Below, piece by piece: positions 8,581-17,336 of a stretch of 64,000 nt of DNA. Under the pieces are notes generated by a model. It was not told the origin of the DNA. It searched no databases and saw nothing but the letters and a program-made list of their open reading frames with translations. The position numbers and the translations under genes were made by a program. How positions within the stretch are numbered: position 1 is the stretch's first letter; each line of letters opens with the position of its first letter. The stretch comes from UBA6100 sp049658145. GTDB taxonomy: Bacteria > Actinomycetota > Coriobacteriia > Anaerosomatales > Anaerosomataceae. The DNA lies in contig JBASOJ010000074.1 in NCBI GenBank assembly GCA_049658145.1, forward strand, positions 1 through 64,000. Direction: 5' to 3'.

Positions 8581-10311
8581 TCAGGTTCTCAGGAGCGCGC
8601 CTTTGGCCGCCTTCACCAGCCCGGCGATATGATCGACGGCCGAATCCACCGCAACCGTGGTCCGTTCTCCCGTCGAGCGGTCTTTGATCTCCACGACGCC
8701 GTCGGCGAGGCTCTTCTTCCCTACAACGAGCTGGAACGGCCAGCCGATCAGGTCGGCGTCGGCGAACTTCACGCCAGCGCGCTCGTCACGGTCGTCGATG
8801 ACGGTCTCCACGCCCGCCTGCGCGAGCTCGTTCAAGAGCCGCTCGGCCACGGGTGTGACTGTCTCGTCCGCCGACAGCGGCAGCACGGCCACCTCTGCCG
8901 GCGCGACGCTCACCGGCCACACGATGCCGTGCTCGTCGTTGTGCTGTTCGATGACCGCGGCAAGCGAACGCGTGATGCCCACCCCGTAGCAACCCATGAT
9001 GAACGGCCGCTCTGCACCGGACTCGTCGGTGAAGGTCGCGTGCATCGACGTGGAGTACTTCGTGCCGAGCTGGAAGACCTGCGAGACCTCGATACCGCGA
9101 GCGGACTGCAGGGCGGCCCCGCAGCCCGGACACGCGTCGCCGGGCTCGGCCGTCACAAGGTCGGCCCACACGTCGATGGCGAAGTCGCGCCCCGGCAGCG
9201 CGCCGGTGTGATGGTAGTCGGGCTCGTTCGCACCCACGGTCCAGGCGAGCTCCGCCTTGAGCGTGCGGTCAGCGACGATGAGCGTCCCCTCGGGCGCGCC
9301 CACCGGCCCGACGAAGCCCTTCTGGATGCCGAAACGAGCGAAGTCCTCCTCGGTAAGCAGTTCCGCGCCGGGAACGATCCCCTCGGCCTTGAGCGGGTTG
9401 AGCTCGCGGTCCCCGGGCAGGCTGAAGAAGACGAGCGTCCCCGCGGGTGTACGGGCGGCCATGGTCTTCACGGTGTGGCGCGCGTCGACCCCGAGGAACG
9501 CCGCGAGCTCGGCGATGGTCTGCACCGAAGGCGTGTGCACCCGCTCGAGCGGCTTCGACGAGGTGGCGGCAGGTTCGTACGAAACGATGGCTTCCGCAGC
9601 CTCCACGTTGGCTGCGTACCCGCAATCGCAGTACACGAGCGCTGCCTCGCCGCTTTCGGCGAGAGCCATGAACTCGGTGGTCACCGAGCCGCCGATCTGG
9701 CCGGAGTCGGCCACCACCGGCCGCCACGCGAGGCCGAGACGCTCGCAGATCCGGCCGTAGGCGCCCGCCATGGCGTCGTAGTGCTCCTGGAGAGACGCCT
9801 CCGTGGCGTGGAACGAGTACGCGTCCTTCATGATGAACTCGCGTCCGCGGAGCAGCCCGAAGCGCGGCCGCATCTCATCGCGGAACTTCATGTTGATCTG
9901 GTAGAGCGACACCGGCAGCTCCCGGTACGAGCGCAGTTCGTCGCGGATCGTCGCGGTGATGATCTCCTCGTGCGTCGGGCCGAGACAGAACTCGCGACCC
10001 TGCCGGTCCTTGAGGCGTGCCAGCTCGGGGCCGTACACGTCCCATCTTCCCGACTGCTTCCACAGTTCGGCGGGCTGAACGATGGGCATCAGCATCTCCT
10101 GACTGCCGATCGCGTCCATCTCCTCGCGCACGATCTGCTCCACCTTGCGCACGCTACGGTAGCCGAGCGGCAGGAACGTGTAGATGCCCGCGGCCGCCTT
10201 GCGCATCATGCCGGCGCGCAGGAGCAGCCGGTGCGAGACCACCTCGGCCTCGGCGGGCTCCTCCTTCAGAGTGGGTGCGTACAGGTCGGTCATTCGCAAG
10301 GCGACGGACAT
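8581..10311 (-). CDS. proS: Prolyl-tRNA synthetase (bacterial type with editing insert)
   Basis: Charges tRNA-Pro. Class II motifs are visible: the GIYTFLPLGYRS region, motif 2 around FRDEMRPRFGLLRGREFIMKD (broken here only for length), and motif 3 near the CYGVGITRSLAAVIEQ stretch. Between motifs 2 and 3 lies the roughly 180-residue INS editing domain with a DARHTVKTM segment. At 576 aa it matches the E. coli-like type. An AGGAG stands 8 bases before the ATG. It is the last gene of the group that begins with uppS, as in Bacillota where proS follows rseP. Confidence 0.97.
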   Translation of the reverse strand: MSVALRMTDLYAPTLKEEPAEAEVVSHRLLLRAGMMRKAAAGIYTFLPLGYRSVRKVEQIVREEMDAIGSQEMLMPIVQPAELWKQSGRWDVYGPELARLKDRQGREFCLGPTHEEIITATIRDELRSYRELPVSLYQINMKFRDEMRPRFGLLRGREFIMKDAYSFHATEASLQEHYDAMAGAYGRICERLGLAWRPVVADSGQIGGSVTTEFMALAESGEAALVYCDCGYAANVEAAEAIVSYEPAATSSKPLERVHTPSVQTIAELAAFLGVDARHTVKTMAARTPAGTLVFFSLPGDRELNPLKAEGIVPGAELLTEEDFARFGIQKGFVGPVGAPEGTLIVADRTLKAELAWTVGANEPDYHHTGALPGRDFAIDVWADLVTAEPGDACPGCGAALQSARGIEVSQVFQLGTKYSTSMHATFTDESGAERPFIMGCYGVGITRSLAAVIEQHNDEHGIVWPVSVAPAEVAVLPLSADETVTPVAERLLNELAQAGVETVIDDRDERAGVKFADADLIGWPFQLVVGKKSLADGVVEIKDRSTGERTTVAVDSAVDHIAGLVKAAKGALLRT

Positions 10312-10355
10312 GCTGCTCCTGTTCGGTGGTGGCGGAGGTACGACAGCGCGGGGTG

Positions 10356-10745
10356 CTAGCCGATGCCCCGGTCGGACGGATGCATGCTCGGCACGAGCTC
10401 GTCGGAATCGGTCGCCAGCGTCATCAGCAGGCGCGCGACGAGGTCGTGGACGATGATCGTCTCGGTGTTGCCCTGCGCGCGGAACGCGTCTTTGAGCGCC
10501 GGCTTCACCATGGGGTCGCCGCTGACCTCTATGATGAGGTCGATCTCATGCGCTTTGGCGCCGAGGACACTGGCCTCCTCGGTATAGAAGATGCCGCGTT
10601 CCTGCGCGAACCGAGCGCCGGTGCTGATGGGGTCACGGTCGGCCACGCCGATGACGTCGATATACGGAAGCGCACTCAGCGCTTCAAGCAGCGGTGCGCC
10701 GGTGCGGCCCCCGCCGACGATGGCGATGCGGATCTTCTCAGACAT
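10356..10745 (-). CDS. Small orphan NAD(P)-binding Rossmann protein
   Basis: A 129-residue protein that is little more than one dinucleotide-binding fold. It opens with a beta strand and the loop IAIVGGGRTG, followed by VIGVADRDP at the end of strand 2 (the acidic residue usually contacts the adenosine ribose) and LIIEVSGDP, the layout of the N-terminal domain of Gfo/Idh-type or homoserine-dehydrogenase-type oxidoreductases. The catalytic C-terminal domain is absent. A GGGAG precedes the ATG. It sits between ispG and proS with an 80-base gap upstream. Function unknown; a redox-sensing or regulatory role is only a guess. Confidence 0.8.
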   Translation of the reverse strand: MSEKIRIAIVGGGRTGAPLLEALSALPYIDVIGVADRDPISTGARFAQERGIFYTEEASVLGAKAHEIDLIIEVSGDPMVKPALKDAFRAQGNTETIIVHDLVARLLMTLATDSDELVPSMHPSDRGIG

Positions 10746-10825
10746 GCTGATTCTCCCTGGATGTCATGCGTAACGGTCACAGGAGAGGATACCGCAGCCG
10801 ACAGCGGGCGGCGAACTTCCCGCGG

Positions 10826-11893
10826 CTAAGCGTCGCCGGCACGCTCGAGTAGCGCGATCTCCTCGAAGAGCGCGTCCACGATCTCGGAAGCGGGGACTTT
10901 GCGCACGGGTTCGCCGTGTCGAAAGAGCAGTCCTACGCCTTTGCCGGCTGCCACACCCACGTCGGCCTCCCGGGCCTCACCGGGGCCGTTCACGACGCAA
11001 CCCATCACCGCGACCTTCACGGGTGACGGCATCTCCCGCAGGCGCCGCTCGACTTCGGCGGCGATCGGGACAAGATCGACCTCACAGCGCCCGCACGTGG
11101 GACACGAGATGAGCTCCGGTCCGCGGCGGCGGATGTCGAGCGCGGCGAGAATCTCCCAGGCCACGCGCACCTCCTCCACGGGATCAGCCGTGAGCGATAC
11201 GCGCAGGGTGTCGCCGATGCCGCTCTCGAGCAGCGTGCCGAGGCCCACGGCTGACTTCACCGTGCCCGAGAACGCGGTCCCGGCCTCGGTCACGCCGATG
11301 TGGAGCGGATACGGGACACGGGTCGCGAGCAGACGGTACGCCTCGATGGTCGTGGTGACCGATGAAGCCTTCGCCGAGACCACGATGTCGGTGAACCCGC
11401 GCGACTCGAAGTGCTCGCAGAACGACGTCGCACTCGCTGCGAGCTTCTCGGGGAGCGGCCACTCCCGGTCGTGATACTCCGAAGCCAGACTGCCGGCATT
11501 CACGCCGATCCGGATCGGGATACCCGCCTCGCCTGACGCATCGATGACCGCGTCCACGCGGGACAGATCGCCGATGTTACCCGGGTTGATGCGCAGTTTC
11601 GCCGCGCCGAGTCGTGTCGCCTCGATCGCGAGCCGGTGATCGAAATGGATATCGGCCACCACCGGAAGCGGACTCTGTGCGCAGATGGCGGCGAAGCCGT
11701 CGAGGGCGTCGGCATGCGGGATGGCCACGCGCACGATCTCGCAGCCCGCCTCCGCGAGTACCGCGATCTGGGCGAGCGTCGCTTCTGGGTCCCGCGTGTC
11801 GGTGTTGGTCATCGATTGAACGGCTACCGGTGCGTCTCCCCCCAGCAGCACGTCGCCTACCCGCACGACAGGAGAACGCCTCCTCGTGATCAC
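10826..11893 (-). CDS. ispG: 4-hydroxy-3-methylbut-2-enyl diphosphate synthase (flavodoxin/ferredoxin)
   Basis: Penultimate enzyme of the methylerythritol phosphate pathway, a 4Fe-4S protein that reductively opens MEcPP to HMBPP. The TIM-barrel part starts with VAVQSMTNTDTRD; the C-terminal Fe-S part has ISCPTCGRCEVDL and MGCVVNGPGE, giving the cluster cysteines. At 355 aa it is the short bacterial type without the plant insert. The start is a GTG with a purine-rich AGGGGG before it. It follows rseP by 10 bases, in the same transcription unit as dxr of the same pathway. Confidence 0.97.
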   Translation of the reverse strand: MITRRRSPVVRVGDVLLGGDAPVAVQSMTNTDTRDPEATLAQIAVLAEAGCEIVRVAIPHADALDGFAAICAQSPLPVVADIHFDHRLAIEATRLGAAKLRINPGNIGDLSRVDAVIDASGEAGIPIRIGVNAGSLASEYHDREWPLPEKLAASATSFCEHFESRGFTDIVVSAKASSVTTTIEAYRLLATRVPYPLHIGVTEAGTAFSGTVKSAVGLGTLLESGIGDTLRVSLTADPVEEVRVAWEILAALDIRRRGPELISCPTCGRCEVDLVPIAAEVERRLREMPSPVKVAVMGCVVNGPGEAREADVGVAAGKGVGLLFRHGEPVRKVPASEIVDALFEEIALLERAGDA

Positions 11894-11903
11894 ACCCGTC
11901 CCC

Positions 11904-13163
11904 CTAGGTCGCGTAGCGCATTATGTCCTGGAACATCACGTAGCCGATGAGCGAGAACAGCAGCACAGCACCCACCGCACTGAACGCGATCGTCACCGTG
12001 CGCGGCAGCGGCCGCCCCACCACGCGCTCGACGAGTTCCAGAGCGATCTTACCGCCGTCGAGCGGCGGAAGCGGCAGGATGTTCATCAGGCCGAGTGAGA
12101 GCGACAACATCGCCATGAGCGCCGCGAATGCGAGCGGGCCGCTTCGGGCCGCGTCCTGCGCCAGCACCGAGACGCCGATCGGACCCGTGAAGGTCTTCAC
12201 GGTGCCGGCGAACTTAGCGGGAGTGAACAGGTCGCCGATCGACCGGGCCACAAGGCCGAGATACCGAAGACTCTGTCGCGTGCTCTCCCAGAGTCCCGGA
12301 TGCTCCACGGGGATCGCCGTGGGTCCGACACCCAGGAAGCCGTGACCCTCCCGCTCGGCCAGCGTCACAGGTACGTCCAGGCGGTCTCCGTCGCGGTCGA
12401 GCGTGATCGTCACCTCATCGCCGGGCTGAGTCGTCGCGAGGATTATCTGGAAGCGGTCCCAATCGGCGAACGTCTCACCGTCAACCGCGAGCAGGCGATC
12501 ACCGACGCGGATGTCGGCCGCCGAGGCGGGCGACTCTTCTGAGATCGAGTCGATCCTCGTGGTCAGGTCCACGTAGCCCCAGATCGAGAAGAAGACGGTC
12601 AGCGTCACCACGGCAACCACCAGGTTGGTGACCACGCCCATCGCGAGGATGACGATGCGCTTCCATGTCGACTGGCCCCGGTACGTCACGGATCGTGCGG
12701 TATCCAGGAGCCCCGCTGCGTCCCGTCCGCCGACCTCTCCGTCGACGGCCAGCGCGTAGCTGCCCCTCTCATCCGGAACGATCGCCTTCCATTCCTCGAG
12801 CGAGCGCAGGATCGACTCGGCACGTTCGTCACCCACGTCGAGGATCCGGCGGAGTTCGGCCATGCCGAGCGGTCCGTGGTCCCGTATGGCCACAAGTGCG
12901 TCTCCGAGCAGCGCGTCCTCCTCGCCGGGCTCCATGCCTGCGATGCGTACGTAGCCACCGAAGGGCACTGCGGTGACGCCCCACACCATGTTCTTGGTGC
13001 GAAGGCGCAGTGCCGGACCAGGCAGGCCCAGCATGAACTCATGGACCTTCACGCCAAAGGCGCGGGCGGCCAGAAAGTGTCCCATCTCATGCAGGACGAT
13101 GAGGATCGAGAACGTGAGAATCCCCCAGAGGGCGGTCTGGAACACGCCGAGCGTTTCGGTCAT
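11904..13163 (-). CDS. rseP: Site-2 zinc metalloprotease (RseP family) with an inserted winged-helix-like segment
   Basis: Intramembrane protease of family M50. The first membrane helix carries HEMGH (residues 25-29, zinc ligands and catalytic Glu); the conserved GGYVRIAGM loop follows; a PDZ domain has VGDRLLAVDGETFADWD; near the C-terminus the third ligand motif LMNILPLPPLDGGK lies in a helix. The ATG at 13163 follows an AGGAG by 6 bases. Odd: about 75 extra residues (83-157) lie between the GGYVR loop and the helix before PDZ, and look like a small winged-helix fold. Neighbours dxr and ispG match the usual dxr-rseP order. The substrate (an anti-sigma factor or signal peptide remnants) is unknown. 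Confidence 0.92.
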   Translation of the reverse strand: MTETLGVFQTALWGILTFSILIVLHEMGHFLAARAFGVKVHEFMLGLPGPALRLRTKNMVWGVTAVPFGGYVRIAGMEPGEEDALLGDALVAIRDHGPLGMAELRRILDVGDERAESILRSLEEWKAIVPDERGSYALAVDGEVGGRDAAGLLDTARSVTYRGQSTWKRIVILAMGVVTNLVVAVVTLTVFFSIWGYVDLTTRIDSISEESPASAADIRVGDRLLAVDGETFADWDRFQIILATTQPGDEVTITLDRDGDRLDVPVTLAEREGHGFLGVGPTAIPVEHPGLWESTRQSLRYLGLVARSIGDLFTPAKFAGTVKTFTGPIGVSVLAQDAARSGPLAFAALMAMLSLSLGLMNILPLPPLDGGKIALELVERVVGRPLPRTVTIAFSAVGAVLLFSLIGYVMFQDIMRYAT

Positions 13164-13224
13164 AGCAACTCCTGTTCGGAGACGAGTGGTCCGTCTACCT
13201 GACGAGCAAGTCGCGCGCCAGGCC

Positions 13225-14361
13225 TCAGCGCGTGAGTGAGGCCGCGCGCGTGCGCGCCCATCTGTCGGCGGCCTCGACCGTCTCGAGATCAAGGGCCGCG
13301 CCGGTCGTGTGCGCATCCATCACTCGCTCGACGATGCGGGGGATGTCGTCGAAGGAGATCCGCCCGTCAAGGAACGCCGCGACGGCGACCTCGTTGGCAG
13401 CGTTCAGCACCGCAGGCATCGTGCCGCCAGCGCGACCCGCTTCGAGCGCCAGCGCGAGGCAGCGGAACGTCTCGGTGTCCGCTTCCTCGAAATCGAGCGC
13501 ACCGAGACTGCGGAAGTCGACCGGGGGCAGCGGCGCATCCCACCGGTCGGGGTGGCTGAACGCATACTGGATGGGGATGCGCATGTCCGTCGCCCCGAGG
13601 TGGGCCTTGACCGACCCATCGGCGAACTCCACCATCGAGTGGACGCATGACTGCGGATGGACGACCACCGCGATCTGGTCGTACGAGACGCCGAAGAGGT
13701 GGTGCGCCTCGATCACCTCCAGGCCCTTGTTCATCAGCGTGGCCGAATCGATGGTGATCTTGGGGCCCATCGTCCATCGAGGGTGCGCGAGCGCTTCCTC
13801 CACGGTGACGGTGTGCAGCCGGGCCGGAGTGGCGCCCCGGAACGGGCCGCCCGACGCCGTGAGCCAGATGCGGGAGACTGCATCCGCCGGCTCGCCGATC
13901 AGGCACTGGTAGATGGCCGAGTGCTCGCTGTCCACCGGGATGATGCGGTCGAGGCCGAGACCCGTGACCAGCTCGCCTCCCACCACGAGTGACTCCTTGT
14001 TCGCGAGGGCGAGGCGAGCTCCCGAGTGGAGCGCGGCCACCGACGCGCGGAGACCGGCGGCGCCCACCAGAGCGTTCAGAACGAGGTCGGCCGAACCCTC
14101 CCCTGCCATCCGCTCGAGCGCCTCGGCACCCGCGCCCACCGGTCGACCGAGCTCGCGAGCCGCGGTCTCCGCGGCCTCCGCATCGGCCAGCGCGATGTCG
14201 TGCACACCGAACCGTGCGGCCTGATCGAGCAGAGCCGTGACGCTCGAATGTGCGGCGAGCGCGACGATCTCGATACGCTCCGGATGGCGTGCCGCGACGT
14301 CGAGCGCCTGCCGGCCGATCGATCCGGTGGAGCCGAGCAGGGCGACACGAAGACGGCTCAT
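13225..14361 (-). CDS. dxr: 1-deoxy-D-xylulose 5-phosphate reductoisomerase
   Basis: First committed step of the methylerythritol phosphate isoprenoid pathway, NADPH-dependent. The Rossmann loop GSTGSIGRQALDV, ALANKESLVVGG, the metal-site DSEHSAIYQCL, TASGGPFRG and MNKGLEVIEAHHLF are all present. Length 378 aa is normal. The ATG overlaps the cdsA stop by four bases (ATGA), so expression is probably coupled to the lipid gene upstream. Confidence 0.97.
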   Translation of the reverse strand: MSRLRVALLGSTGSIGRQALDVAARHPERIEIVALAAHSSVTALLDQAARFGVHDIALADAEAAETAARELGRPVGAGAEALERMAGEGSADLVLNALVGAAGLRASVAALHSGARLALANKESLVVGGELVTGLGLDRIIPVDSEHSAIYQCLIGEPADAVSRIWLTASGGPFRGATPARLHTVTVEEALAHPRWTMGPKITIDSATLMNKGLEVIEAHHLFGVSYDQIAVVVHPQSCVHSMVEFADGSVKAHLGATDMRIPIQYAFSHPDRWDAPLPPVDFRSLGALDFEEADTETFRCLALALEAGRAGGTMPAVLNAANEVAVAAFLDGRISFDDIPRIVERVMDAHTTGAALDLETVEAADRWARTRAASLTR

Positions 14362-15170
14362 CGCATACCCGCCATGAAGAGCATGTAGTAGGTGACGATC
14401 GCGACCATGATAAAGCTGTCGAACCGGTCGAGATAGCCGCCGTGACCAGGCAGCAGCGTGCCGGAGTCCTTCACCCCTACCTCACGCTTGATCCTGGATT
14501 CGGAGAGATCGCCGATGACCGCGGCGAGAGACGCCGCAAGCCCGATCGCGACGCGCCAGACAAGCGGCAGCTCGATTCCGGGTAACGCGTTGGCCGCGAC
14601 CCAGACTCCGGTGGTGGCGAGCGTGCCGGCGGCGAACCCTTCCCAGGACTTCTTGGGCGAGATGCGCGGCGCCATCTTGTGACGCCCCACCGTGGAACCG
14701 GCCATGTACGCGAAGGAATCATTGGCCCAGATGCTGGCGATCATGATGAACGTCAGCCACATGCCCTGACCCAACTCGCGCACCAGGACCACGTGCGCGA
14801 GCGTGAACCCGACATAGACCGCGCCGAAGAGCGTCACTCCGGTGTCATACAGACGGATCTGCCTAATCATCACGTGCCAGAAGAACGCGCTGATCACCAG
14901 GATGCCAACGACTGCGGTGAGACCGAGGGCACCCCAGCCTGCGGTCGCGAACGGCATCGCCGCAACCGCGATCAGGCCCACCAGTTCGGACGGCAGACGG
15001 CCCTCTCTGCGGGTGAGCGCGTAGAACTCGATCGTGGCCATGGTGGCCACGACGGCCATGACGGCGGCAAGGCCGAGCGCTCCGCCGAAGAAGAGGGAGC
15101 CCAGCACCACCAGCCCAAGGAGCAGCGCGGTACCGGCGCGCACACTCAGATCGCGCAGTCGTCCCGCCAT
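14358..15170 (-). CDS. cdsA: Phosphatidate cytidylyltransferase (CDP-diglyceride synthase)
   Basis: Integral membrane enzyme that makes CDP-diacylglycerol from phosphatidic acid and CTP. Several hydrophobic segments are followed by the family signature, here SRIKREVGVKDSG and LLPGHGGYLDRFDS. The frame is open into uppS, but the ATG at 15170 shares TGATG with the uppS stop and gives a normal 270-residue protein. It belongs to the frr-uppS-cdsA-dxr series. Confidence 0.95.
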   Translation of the reverse strand: MAGRLRDLSVRAGTALLLGLVVLGSLFFGGALGLAAVMAVVATMATIEFYALTRREGRLPSELVGLIAVAAMPFATAGWGALGLTAVVGILVISAFFWHVMIRQIRLYDTGVTLFGAVYVGFTLAHVVLVRELGQGMWLTFIMIASIWANDSFAYMAGSTVGRHKMAPRISPKKSWEGFAAGTLATTGVWVAANALPGIELPLVWRVAIGLAASLAAVIGDLSESRIKREVGVKDSGTLLPGHGGYLDRFDSFIMVAIVTYYMLFMAGMR

Positions 15171-15946
15171 CAGCGGCCGCCGAACCGGCGCGCACGCTGC
15201 TGGTAGTCGATGACCGCGCGGAGCAGGTCTCCCCGCTTGAAGTCTGGCCACAGCGTCGCGGTCACCCAGAGCTCGGAGTACGCGACCTGCCACAGGAGGA
15301 AGTTCGAGATGCGCATCTCCCCACTCGTCCTGATCATCAGGTCGGGATCGGGGATCCCGCTCGTGTAGAGATGCGCGGCGATGAGATCCTCGTCGATCGC
15401 CGAGACATCGAGCGTCCCTGCGGCGGCCTCCGCGGCGATGAGTCGCGTGGCGTGCGCGATCTCCATGCGCCCGCCGTAGTTCAGCGCCACCGCCAGGGTG
15501 AGCCTGGAATTCTGGCTGGTCCGCTCCTCGGTCCGCCGGAACGCTTCCATGGTGGCCGACGGAACACCTTCGGCGCTACCCACCACACGCACGCGCACAC
15601 CCTGCCGCATGAGGTTGTCGAGTTCGTTCTCCAGAACCTCGACGAACAGCGCCATGAGGCCGTTCACCTCGTCGGCGGTGCGACGCCAGTTCTCGCTGGA
15701 GAATGAGTAGATCGTGAGGTACTCGATGCCGAGTTCGAGGCAGCCGATGATCGACTCACGGACCGCCTTGGCCCCGGCTCGGTGCCCGAAGAGGTGCGGA
15801 AGGCCACGCTTGGCCGCCCAGCGGCCGTTGCCGTCCATGATGATGGCCACGTGACGAGGCACCGCATCCGTGTCGAGCCTGTCGAGCAGCTCCCGGTCGT
15901 GGCGGGTCGTGAAGGCGTCGTCGAGCGATGCTCGTGTCGGAGACAT
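15170..15946 (-). CDS. uppS: Isoprenyl (undecaprenyl) diphosphate synthase
   Basis: cis-Prenyltransferase making the C55 lipid carrier for peptidoglycan. Visible are VAIIMDGNGRWAAKRG with the Mg-binding Asp, HRAGAKAV, SSENWRR, ALNYGGRMEI, and the C-terminal DLMIRTSGEMRISNF then AYSELWV. Length 258 aa is normal. It lies 7 bases after frr and shares one base with cdsA. The only good SD (GGAGG) is about 15 bases upstream, which is far. Confidence 0.96.
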   Translation of the reverse strand: MSPTRASLDDAFTTRHDRELLDRLDTDAVPRHVAIIMDGNGRWAAKRGLPHLFGHRAGAKAVRESIIGCLELGIEYLTIYSFSSENWRRTADEVNGLMALFVEVLENELDNLMRQGVRVRVVGSAEGVPSATMEAFRRTEERTSQNSRLTLAVALNYGGRMEIAHATRLIAAEAAAGTLDVSAIDEDLIAAHLYTSGIPDPDLMIRTSGEMRISNFLLWQVAYSELWVTATLWPDFKRGDLLRAVIDYQQRARRFGGR

Positions 15947-15953
15947 CGGGGCG

Positions 15954-16511
15954 TCAGACCTCCATGATCTCCGTCTCTTTGCGCTTCAGCATCTCGTCGA
16001 TTTCGGCGATATGCGCGTCGGTGGCCTTCTGTGTCTCGACCTCCAGGCGGCGCAGATCGTCCTCGGAGATCTCATGATCCTTCTCGACACGCTTGAAGTG
16101 ATCGTTCGCGTCGCGCCGGATGTTGCGCACACCCACGCGCGCTTCTTCGGCGTAGTGACGACAGAGCTTCACGAGTTCCTTGCGACGCTCTTCTGTGAGC
16201 GGCGGGAAGGGCACGCGGATGACGATGCCGTCGTTCGAGGGGTTGAAGCCGAGGTCGGCCGAGCGGATGGCCTTCTCGATCACGTTGAGCGCGCTCTTGT
16301 CGTAGGGGCTCACCACGAGGAGTTGGGGCTCGGGGGCACTCACCGAGGCGATCTGCTTGAGCGGCGTGGGCGTTCCGTAGTACTCGACCATCACCTTGTC
16401 CAGGATCCCGCCCGAAGCGCGACCTGTGCGGACGCCGCCGAATTCGTGTGACAACGCGACGAGTGCCCTATCCATACGCTCGGCGGCCTCTTTCACCGTG
16501 TTCGTCGTCAT
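15954..16511 (-). CDS. frr: Ribosome recycling factor
   Basis: Splits the post-termination ribosome together with EF-G. The 185-residue sequence contains GRASGGILDKVMVEYYGTPT, LLVVSPYDKSALNVIEKAI and LTEERRKELVKLCRHYAEEA (each cut here to family landmarks), all characteristic. The start ATG overlaps the pyrH stop as ATGA. The order rpsB-tsf-pyrH-frr is universal in many phyla. Confidence 0.97.
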   Translation of the reverse strand: MTTNTVKEAAERMDRALVALSHEFGGVRTGRASGGILDKVMVEYYGTPTPLKQIASVSAPEPQLLVVSPYDKSALNVIEKAIRSADLGFNPSNDGIVIRVPFPPLTEERRKELVKLCRHYAEEARVGVRNIRRDANDHFKRVEKDHEISEDDLRRLEVETQKATDAHIAEIDEMLKRKETEIMEV

Positions 16512-17233
16512 GAGACGCCTCCCCTCACGATCGTTCCGACGGGCTCACCCCTGAGGGCAGCCGCGATGTTCCCTTCACGTTCCATGTTGAAGACGATGAT
16601 AGGCAGTCCGTTGTCCATCGCGAGGCTGATCGCCGTGTTGTCCATGACCTTCAGCCCGCGATTGAGCACGTCGATATAGGTGAGCTCGTCGAACTTCACC
16701 GCATCGTGTGCGACCTTCGGGTCGGCGTCGTAGACGCCGTCCACCTTGGTGGCCTTCATGATGCACTCGGCGTCGATCTCGAGAGCGCGCAGCGCCGCCG
16801 TCGTATCGGTGGTGAAGTACGGGTTGCCGGTGCCGGCGGCAAAGATCACCGTGCGGCCCTTCTCCATGTGACGGATCGCTCGCCGACGTATGTACGGCTC
16901 GGCCACCGAACGCATCTCGATGGCCGACATCACACGCGTGAACACGCCCGCCGCCTCCATCGCATCCTGCAGGGCCAGGGCGTTCATGACCGTGGCGAGC
17001 ATGCCGATGTAGTCGGCCTGCGCCCGATCCATCCCCCTGGCTGAAGCCGCGATGCCCCTGAAGATGTTGCCCCCGCCCACGACGATCGCGACTTCGACTC
17101 CGCCGTCGGTGACCTCCTTGATCTGTCCCGCGAGTGATTCGAGGACCTCGGGGTCGATACCGTAACCGGCGTCCCCCATGAGCGCCTCACCAGAAAGCTT
17201 CAGTAGGACGCGTTTGTACCGGTAGGCCGACAA
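16508..17233 (-). CDS. pyrH: UMP kinase
   Basis: Hexameric amino-acid-kinase-fold enzyme that phosphorylates UMP. Markers are VLLKLSGEALMG at the N-terminus, VAIVVGGGNIFRG, and YFTTDTTAALRALEI with DGVYDADP near the UMP site. Length 241 aa. The apparent start is TTG at 17233 with GGAGG five bases upstream; no ATG or GTG occurs nearby in frame. A strong hairpin separates it from tsf, so it may have its own weak promoter (TATCAT at 17291-17286). Confidence 0.96.
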   Translation of the reverse strand: MSAYRYKRVLLKLSGEALMGDAGYGIDPEVLESLAGQIKEVTDGGVEVAIVVGGGNIFRGIAASARGMDRAQADYIGMLATVMNALALQDAMEAAGVFTRVMSAIEMRSVAEPYIRRRAIRHMEKGRTVIFAAGTGNPYFTTDTTAALRALEIDAECIMKATKVDGVYDADPKVAHDAVKFDELTYIDVLNRGLKVMDNTAISLAMDNGLPIIVFNMEREGNIAAALRGEPVGTIVRGGVS

Positions 17234-17294
17234 GGGTCCTCCTCACGAGCGGACGACGTGGCGCGGGGCATGTGAACCCTACGCGATGATAGAC

Positions 17295-17325
17295 CAACGG
17301 GGCGGTGCATCGCACCGCCCCGTTG
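17295..17325 (-). terminator. Strong hairpin between tsf and pyrH
   Basis: A perfect 14-base-pair stem (17295-17308 with 17312-17325) closes a 3-base loop in the 103-base gap after tsf. The stem begins AACGGGGCGGTGC. The bases after it on the minus strand (GGTCTATC) are not a T-run, so this would be a tail-less terminator or a partial read-through element between tsf and pyrH. Confidence 0.65.
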
Positions 17326-17336
17326 TCATACGGACA

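Noticed and set aside
8509..10359. Long plus-strand open frame of about 600 codons
   Set aside because: Antisense shadow of proS, no domain; proS is unquestionable on the other strand.
17286..17314. Strong independent pyrH promoter
   Set aside because: TATCAT is a fair -10 but the -35 at 17 bases (TGCGAT) is poor and lies in the tsf terminator loop; kept only as a weak possibility in the pyrH entry.
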